The notes under the pieces are model-generated. The model was not told the DNA's origin and searched no databases. It saw nothing but the letters and a program-made list of their open reading frames with translations. 64,000 nt of DNA from Citrobacter sp. R56. GTDB taxonomy: Bacteria > Pseudomonadota > Gammaproteobacteria > Enterobacterales > Enterobacteriaceae. The stretch is from contig NZ_CP069159.1 of NCBI RefSeq assembly GCF_016811995.1, forward strand, positions 3,224,001 to 3,288,000, read 5' to 3'. Positions 58,901-64,000 of this stretch are shown in pieces (the first letter of the stretch is position 1; each line of letters opens with the position of its first letter). Made by a program: the position numbers and the translations under genes.

Positions 58901-61900
58901 CATCGGTGTGGATGTGCAACAGGGCGGGCGCTTTACCAACAATTCCACGTCTGCTCTGCACGTCGCCGATGGCATTGGCGTTCGCGCCTCCGGTAACGAT
59001 GCGCAGATTAAAAAGCTGGGCACCATTTTGGTGGATGACGGCACAGCCGGTGTTTTGTTAGCCAAAGACGCGCGCCTGAGCATCTCCTCTGCCACGGGCG
59101 GTCAACCCGACAAGATCACCACCAACGGCACCGCCGACGGCATCCGTCTGGAAGCGGGTGCCGGCTCGCTGAACGCACAGGGCGTTACCATCAGCGCACT
59201 GGGCAGCGGTGCGGGGATCCAGAACAATGCGGAACGATCAGACATTACGCTTAACGATGTCACCATCAACGCCAACGACGGTCCGGGCATCCGCACCAGC
59301 GTTGAGCTGAACGTGAAAGACGGCGCCGACAATGAACTGAATGTGACTGGCGCAGGTACCGGTTTTGCCTTTGAAAAACAAGATGGCAGCGCCACCACCG
59401 GCAATCTGAACATCGGCACGGGCTACACCGTACGGGTGCATAACGACGCTAACAACGCCACGGGTAGCGGGATCCTCGCCAAAACCAACGGCAATCTCAC
59501 CACTAAGGCCAACATCACCGTTCAGGATACGACCGGTGATTCAGCCATCATTGCCAAAAATGTCTCGGCATTGAGCAACAGCGGAATCATTATCTCCAAC
59601 AGCACCAGCGGCAAAGCCGTGATTGATGCCAGCGGTGATAACGGTAAAACGATCACCAACAGCGGAACCGTACAGGCGGCCAGCGATCGGGCGATTGCCA
59701 TTCAGTCTGGCCTCGGAAATGACACCATCAATATCAGCGGCAAAACCGTCGGTATCATCAACACCGGTCGCGGCAGCGATAGCTTTACCTGGAATAACGG
59801 CACCTTTGCCGGTGAAGTGAATTTCGATGGCACTAACGGGAACAACAAAGCGAACATCGGCAACGTCTCTCTGAAAGAGACTCGCCATATCACCACCCAG
59901 GCGGGAAGCGGTAACGCCCTCACCTTCACCAATACACACGGCGATGCGGCCAAAATTGGCAGCCTGACGGCAGATAATCTCAGCTCCGGCACCAATATTG
60001 GCGATGGCTGGGATTCGTTGACCCTCACCGGCGCGCAGGCAGACATGCGTATCGTTGAAGATCTGAAGCTGAAAAGTGAAACCATTGCCGTTAACGATGG
60101 CGCGACGCTGCGCACGGGCGATCACCGTGAGGCAAGCAGCAGCGCGGCAACGATCAACAATTACGCGGTGAAAACCAGCGGTAGCGGCAGTCGGGTGATC
60201 TTTGATACTCAGGGCGACGGCGTCGGCGAACAGCAAGTGTATTCCGGGATTATCAGCGGTGACGGTCGCTTTGAACGCGCGGCAGGCGGCACCACTATTT
60301 TTACCGCCAATAACACCTATACCGGATCCACTACCATTGATAATACCGGGACGCTTCAGTTAGGCGTTGGCGGCACCAGTGGGGGAATTGCTGAAGTTTC
60401 CACTATTCTCGATAACGGCCTGCTGGCGATTAACCGTTCCGACGACGTACGGTTAAATGGGGTTATTTCCGGGACTGGCGCATTGCAGCAAATTGGCGAC
60501 GGTACCACGCGTCTGACGGGTGATAACACCTATACAGGGCAGACCACGGTAAAAACCGGGACGTTGCTGATTAATGGCGATCAGAGTGCAGCGACTGGCG
60601 CGACGGACGTCAACGGGAGTGCCACATTGGGCGGGGTTGGCGTGATTGGCGGCGACGTTGCCATGAATAACAGCACGACCCTCAGCGCAGGCGATGGCGG
60701 CGCGGGTACGCTGACCATTAAAGGCAATCTGAAACTGGGCAACCAGACCACCTCCGATTTCCAGCTTGGACAAGCCTTTGTGCCAGGCGGCGCGCGTAAC
60801 GATTTGGTCGATGTCGCGGGCGACCTGAAGCTGGACGGTACGCTGAACGTCACCGAAAGCGCAGGCGGACAGTTCGGTCCTGGCGTCTACCGCATTTATA
60901 ACTATGGCGGCAGCCTGGACAACCAAACGCTGGATCTGGGAAGCGTGCCGAGCGGTCAGGATAAGAGCAATATTTTTGTTCAGACCATCCTGAAAAATCA
61001 GGTGAACCTGGTCAACGCCAACGGCGTCAATTTGCAATTCTGGGACGGACAAACGTCAGGCAGCAATCACGGTAAATCCGGTATTGAAGGCAATGGTGCT
61101 ATCGACGGCGGCGACGGCAAATGGATGGCCATCGGCGATAACGGCGACAATAACTGGACGCAACAAGACGGCAATGGCAACGCACCGTGGGCGCAAAAAG
61201 CCTTCGCCATCTTTACCGGCAAAGCAGGCACCGTTGAGGTGGATGACGCCGCAGGGAAAGTTGCGTTCTCCGGCGCGCAGTTTGGCACCGACGGTTACGT
61301 GGTCAAAGGCGATGCGCTGAACGGTTATGCCACTACCGCAGGCGGCAACGAACTGATGCTGCGTGTCGGCGAAGGTGCCGCAGGCGCTGACGTTACCGCA
61401 ACCATCGAGTCGCGTATTCTTGAAGGTGACAGCGCCGATAAACTGACGCTGGTGAAAACGGATTTGGGTCGTCTGATCTTAACCGGCGAGAACGAATACC
61501 GTGGCGGAACGCGCATTGACGGCGGTACGCTGCAAATCTCCAGCGACAAAAACCTGGGTCAGGCAGGAACGGGGCTCGCCATTAACAATGCCTCAACGCT
61601 GCAACTGGGCGCCGATCTGAGCACTGACCGGACCATCACCCTGGGGGCGAATAAAGATGCCGAGGTCTTTGATCTGAATTCGCATCACTTCACCCCAACC
61701 GGCGATATCACGGGTGCGGGTAAACTGAAGGTAACCAGCAGCTCCAGCACGGCGGGCAGCACCCTGACGTTTGACCAAGCCAACAGCTACCAGGGCGCGA
61801 CCGAAATTGCCGGGACAGGTAAGGCCAACAACGTCACGGTAAACGTCAGTAAAACCGGGGCATTCGGCAGCAATGCGAGCAGCACTGTGGATGTGAACAA

Positions 61901-64000
61901 AGGCGCTACGCTCAACGTCAGCGGCGCAGATACCAGCCTGCAATCGCTCACCATGAACATTGCAGACAGTCTGTTAACGCTGGCCGATACGGTCACCGCA
62001 GCCGGTTCAACCCTGAATTTGACCGAGAAAGCGAAAGCCATCTTCTCGCAACAGGCGACAGCGGAAAACGCCAAAATCAACCTGAACAGCGGTTCAACCG
62101 CGGTGTTTACCGACAACACCACCGCAGGAAATTCACGCATTGCGGTTTCCAGCGACAGCACCCTGGCGCTGCAGGATGACGCCAGCGGCGGCACCGCAAT
62201 AGTGACCAACAGCGGGCTGATGACCTTTGCCGATAACGCCATGGCGGAAATGGCTCAGGTGAAAAACCAGGCGGGCGGCAACGTCGATATTCGCGGCGTC
62301 AATAGCGCAACCTCTATCGGTTCACTTTCCGGTGCCGGTAACGTTGAACTGGGCGATAAGCATTTGTCTCTGGGCAATCTGAGCCTTGATGACACCATCA
62401 GCGGCATCATCAGCGGCACTGACGGCAGTCTGGCGAAAATTGGCGACGGTACGCTGACTTTAACCGGCGATAACACTTACACCGGCACCACGGATGTCGA
62501 CCAGGGCGTCCTGCTGGTGAATGGGAATCAGTCTGCGGCAACGGGTCTGGTGACGGTGAAATCCGGCGCTACGCTCGGCGGCGACGGAATTATCGGCGGT
62601 ACCGTCAATGTGGAAGACAACGGCCACATCACGGCGGGCGCCGCGCTGAATAGCGTCGGTAAACTCACCACCGGTTCCCTGAACCTGAGCGACAATTCAC
62701 AACTGGATTATCAGTTCGGCCAGGCCAACACGCCGGGGGGCACCTTTAACGATCTGATCAACGTGAACGGCGATCTCACCCTCGACGGTAAGCTGAATAT
62801 TGAAACCACGCCAGGCGGAAGTTTTGACGTTGGGGTTTATCGCGTCATCAATTACACCGGCACATTGACCAACAATGTGATGGATATTGCCGATGCGCCA
62901 GAAGCGGCAGACAGTCTGTACGTACAGACCTCGGTCAAAAACCAGGTCAACCTGGTCAATCACGCCGGACTCACCCTGCGCTTCTGGGACGGTACCGGGG
63001 GTGAAAACGGCGAGCTGAAAAACAATGGCGTGATCAACGGCGGCGACGGCATCTGGCAGTCCAGCAAAGGCAACGACAACTGGACCACCGATGAATCCAC
63101 ACCGGAAGGTATTCTCAACGCGCCGTTTACCGATGCCGCATTTGCCGTCTTCGAGGGTGAAGCGGGCAATGTGACCGTTGATAACAGCAAAGGTGATGTC
63201 ATCATCAGCGGGGCGCAGTTCGCCACTGATGGTTATCACGTAGGCGGCGAAGCGATTACGACCAACACGGCGAATACGCTGATTCGTGTCGGCGACGGCA
63301 CCGTGGATGGCGCGAAATACACTGCCACCATCGACAGCCAGATTCGCGGCACCGGCGGTCTGAATAAGGGCGACCTGGGGACGCTGATCCTCAATGGCGA
63401 CAACACCTACAGCGGCGGTACCACCATTACGGCCGGTACGCTGCAGGTTTCCGGTGATAAGAATCTCGGCGCGCCAGAGACAGGTATCACCTTTAACGGC
63501 GGCACGCTGAAGTATGGCGAAGCGTTCAACACGGCGCGTCAGGTCACGCTGGAATCCGGTGGCGGCACCTTCGACACCAACAATCACAATGTGGCGCTGC
63601 TGACGGACGTTGAAGGTGACGGTCATCTCACCAAAACCGGCAAAGGGTCATTGACGTTAACCCAGGACAACAGCTACACCGGTGGCACCACCATCGCACA
63701 GGGCACATTGCAACTGGGCACTGGCGGCAATATCGGCAGCATCCAGGGCGACATCGTTGATAACGGCGCGTTAAATATCAACCGTGCCAATACCTATACC
63801 ATCAGCGGCAATATCAGCGGTACAGGTATGTTGCTGCAAACCGGCAACGGTACGACGGTACTGGAAGGTTCCAACAGCTACAGCGGCGTCACGCTGGTAG
63901 CCAATGGCGAACTGCAAGCCGGTGGCGAAAACACCCTGAGCGCGGCATCGCAGCATTATGTTCTGGAAGGTACGACCCTGAACACCCAGGGTTACAACCA
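55959..64000 (+). CDS. Giant AIDA-type autotransporter adhesin, 5' part (runs off window)
   Basis: An open frame with no stop to the window edge: at least 2,680 codons, checked in frame at several points including both ends. The N-terminus is an extended signal peptide (ESPR): MNKVYSIIWNAALGLWVVVS, a basic stretch (RGKKKSSTRK), then a hydrophobic core ending near ANPINTYGN. The passenger is low-complexity, Gly/Asn/Thr/Ser-rich beta-helix sequence; I noticed no cysteine in what I translated. From about 60,300 it contains many passenger-associated repeats of the form GDNTYTGGTTI..GTL. The translocator barrel must lie beyond the window. GAGGG precedes the ATG at six bases. It is probably a surface adhesin secreted by the type V route; the ligand is unknown. 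Confidence 0.9.
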   Translation, partial: MNKVYSIIWNAALGLWVVVSELSRGKKKSSTRKSVSIIAATALTGVSMVATANPINTYGNRNISNDFKNQEISAGVHNGVYDYGFLYEDENASKQLNITGKLPTIEFGQSGVVDSTTIKELLEAGKITLTATSADGQTTSKITTVDQLSGYLFHYQSSTPSQNVDFGISDPADPENTASIKVFDTKDLENFLSVMDLGSVVLNTYDANQTKIYKQFGFALADKGATANLNIGDDTQNASAKANTIELMAKDSSLLEAQNAGSQVNWQSDNYVKFGAAPVVPGKEFQSGTTTDTFGHDVTIMTYGYDKDGKVVETGNKTFSISDVTGLAQFNDWLLGNSSDAATSPDGKKVSQIQLWLDAGVVTKVSDAQAKYASLIDDLLKSDKAADSVNWDYDVWTDGLAHNNNATAGSGELHAVYANGQGTTGTIQDGSILAVDGSINGVMKASGGGVINNQGQLNALRTSAGLSLAVGMLADNSTATNNGIINSGLFIDKNGNQNVNSYGAYGMQGQGASTVTNNGTINQAITTDDYGTASAADPWNNTRPNTSLTLAIGMQLSGETTGVNKGQINVVDGRKDGQSFGKGTAYGVEVDGKSTFVNEKGASISLGRNANDTTQDVLMPGGSSQSAGILTKSAGDVTNNGTITLGTGVRNASGILVGNATGNVINTGTITVNGDKSAGNSQNHGISVRDSGAENNQVIRNDGQINVNGTDNVGIHISATNKAAQATTSATGTITVAGTGGTTDRNYAVWVEGNDANRATANVNSHITLQQVGNIGVHVRDNAVANVDSISSPTFNNTDQIGYYLFGKGATANIGKAVMDDNGQARTTIFRIANGAEFNGNTKNPISGTSSHLELTLKGENSTGVLATGLGSTVDTGEARFTVEGTGAAALVIEGGATGTISDKTTINLTGTNTTAGIVDGQAHKLNGKDNDGAARDTTLTSNASITSAAGGNNVIAYVTKNLGNLILDGKALINLASKNSIGVDVQQGGRFTNNSTSALHVADGIGVRASGNDAQIKKLGTILVDDGTAGVLLAKDARLSISSATGGQPDKITTNGTADGIRLEAGAGSLNAQGVTISALGSGAGIQNNAERSDITLNDVTINANDGPGIRTSVELNVKDGADNELNVTGAGTGFAFEKQDGSATTGNLNIGTGYTVRVHNDANNATGSGILAKTNGNLTTKANITVQDTTGDSAIIAKNVSALSNSGIIISNSTSGKAVIDASGDNGKTITNSGTVQAASDRAIAIQSGLGNDTINISGKTVGIINTGRGSDSFTWNNGTFAGEVNFDGTNGNNKANIGNVSLKETRHITTQAGSGNALTFTNTHGDAAKIGSLTADNLSSGTNIGDGWDSLTLTGAQADMRIVEDLKLKSETIAVNDGATLRTGDHREASSSAATINNYAVKTSGSGSRVIFDTQGDGVGEQQVYSGIISGDGRFERAAGGTTIFTANNTYTGSTTIDNTGTLQLGVGGTSGGIAEVSTILDNGLLAINRSDDVRLNGVISGTGALQQIGDGTTRLTGDNTYTGQTTVKTGTLLINGDQSAATGATDVNGSATLGGVGVIGGDVAMNNSTTLSAGDGGAGTLTIKGNLKLGNQTTSDFQLGQAFVPGGARNDLVDVAGDLKLDGTLNVTESAGGQFGPGVYRIYNYGGSLDNQTLDLGSVPSGQDKSNIFVQTILKNQVNLVNANGVNLQFWDGQTSGSNHGKSGIEGNGAIDGGDGKWMAIGDNGDNNWTQQDGNGNAPWAQKAFAIFTGKAGTVEVDDAAGKVAFSGAQFGTDGYVVKGDALNGYATTAGGNELMLRVGEGAAGADVTATIESRILEGDSADKLTLVKTDLGRLILTGENEYRGGTRIDGGTLQISSDKNLGQAGTGLAINNASTLQLGADLSTDRTITLGANKDAEVFDLNSHHFTPTGDITGAGKLKVTSSSSTAGSTLTFDQANSYQGATEIAGTGKANNVTVNVSKTGAFGSNASSTVDVNKGATLNVSGADTSLQSLTMNIADSLLTLADTVTAAGSTLNLTEKAKAIFSQQATAENAKINLNSGSTAVFTDNTTAGNSRIAVSSDSTLALQDDASGGTAIVTNSGLMTFADNAMAEMAQVKNQAGGNVDIRGVNSATSIGSLSGAGNVELGDKHLSLGNLSLDDTISGIISGTDGSLAKIGDGTLTLTGDNTYTGTTDVDQGVLLVNGNQSAATGLVTVKSGATLGGDGIIGGTVNVEDNGHITAGAALNSVGKLTTGSLNLSDNSQLDYQFGQANTPGGTFNDLINVNGDLTLDGKLNIETTPGGSFDVGVYRVINYTGTLTNNVMDIADAPEAADSLYVQTSVKNQVNLVNHAGLTLRFWDGTGGENGELKNNGVINGGDGIWQSSKGNDNWTTDESTPEGILNAPFTDAAFAVFEGEAGNVTVDNSKGDVIISGAQFATDGYHVGGEAITTNTANTLIRVGDGTVDGAKYTATIDSQIRGTGGLNKGDLGTLILNGDNTYSGGTTITAGTLQVSGDKNLGAPETGITFNGGTLKYGEAFNTARQVTLESGGGTFDTNNHNVALLTDVEGDGHLTKTGKGSLTLTQDNSYTGGTTIAQGTLQLGTGGNIGSIQGDIVDNGALNINRANTYTISGNISGTGMLLQTGNGTTVLEGSNSYSGVTLVANGELQAGGENTLSAASQHYVLEGTTLNTQGYN
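60523..61560 (+). repeat. Passenger module, copy 1, of the giant autotransporter
   Basis: A stretch of about 345 codons with the ordered landmarks TGDNTYTG (near 60,523), LINGDQSAATG, FQLGQAFVPGGARNDLVDV, LKNQVNLVN, LQFWDGQ (near 61,035), SGAQFGTDGY (near 61,269) and a closing GENEYRGGTRIDGGTLQ. The same order recurs in copy 2 about 1.94 kb downstream at clearly lower than full identity. Confidence 0.75.
62466..63480 (+). repeat. Passenger module, copy 2, of the giant autotransporter
   Basis: Diverged second copy with TGDNTYTG, LVNGNQSAATG, YQFGQANTPGGTFNDLINV, VKNQVNLVN, LRFWDGT (near 62,980), SGAQFATDGY (near 63,206) and GDNTYSGGTTITAGTLQ. The offsets from copy 1 at these landmarks are 1,937-1,945 nt, so the order and spacing within the module are conserved. 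Confidence 0.75.

Noticed and set aside
62697-63626. A 309-residue open frame on the minus strand, and several others of 100-230 residues between 56,200 and 63,950.
   Set aside because: They lie entirely antisense to the giant adhesin frame, whose repetitive GC-skewed codons keep the opposite strand free of stops. No recognised domain or ribosome site was seen.

Overview
The window is a contiguous stretch of enterobacterial chromosome. Almost every gene in the first 53 kb has a close, usually full-length counterpart in the E. coli K-12 region running from the citrate lyase genes through the enterobactin genes to pheP, but several neighbours differ from K-12. These are an alpha/beta hydrolase between rna and rnk, no ybdR, ybdO, ybdL or ybdH, the choline-betaine (bet) genes between entD and ybdK, and romA-ramA/ramR between ybdJ and ybdF. 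A ramA-romA-ramR locus next to a citrate fermentation cluster points to Citrobacter or a near relative. The species cannot be decided from the sequence alone, and all comparisons with E. coli are from memory.

Layout. Positions 1-6450 hold the end of citC, then citDEFXG and citT: citrate lyase, its cofactor-making enzymes and a citrate/succinate antiporter, all on the plus strand with ATGA stop-start overlaps. Positions 6559-9782 hold periplasmic RNase I (rna), the inserted hydrolase, rnk, a probable 29-residue membrane peptide and uspG. Positions 9922-13392 are the peroxide-defence block: ahpCF on the minus strand, divergent from dsbG, with two matches to the 37-bp OxyR operator between them. 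Positions 13805-15630 hold ybdN-ybdM (PAPS-reductase-like and ParB-like) behind an AT-rich leader, followed by ybdD and cstA on the minus strand.

Positions 18243-38522 are the complete enterobactin island. It has entCEBAH, fepB, entS, fepDGC, fepE, entF-ybdZ-fes, fepA and entD, arranged around three divergent promoter regions that each carry Fur-box-like sequence. Together these genes make 2,3-dihydroxybenzoate, assemble enterobactin, export it, import the ferric complex and hydrolyse it. Positions 38467-44544 hold betT and the divergent betIBA operon, which take up choline and oxidise it to glycine betaine, with a BetI-like operator between them. Positions 44581-53113 hold a GNAT acetyltransferase, ybdK, ybdJ, ramA, romA, ramR, ybdF, nfsB, ybdG (mscM) and pheP.

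The last 11 kb (53.2-64 kb) is the least ordinary part. It holds a long coiled-coil protein with an embedded J-domain-like HPD motif, then a 617-bp AT-rich non-coding stretch with a perfect CRP half-site pair. A LuxR-type regulator follows, and then a giant autotransporter-type adhesin that starts at 55959 and is still open at the window edge (at least 2,680 codons). Its late passenger region contains two diverged copies of a roughly 1-kb module spaced about 1.94 kb apart. No tRNA, rRNA, insertion sequence, prophage or CRISPR array was recognised.
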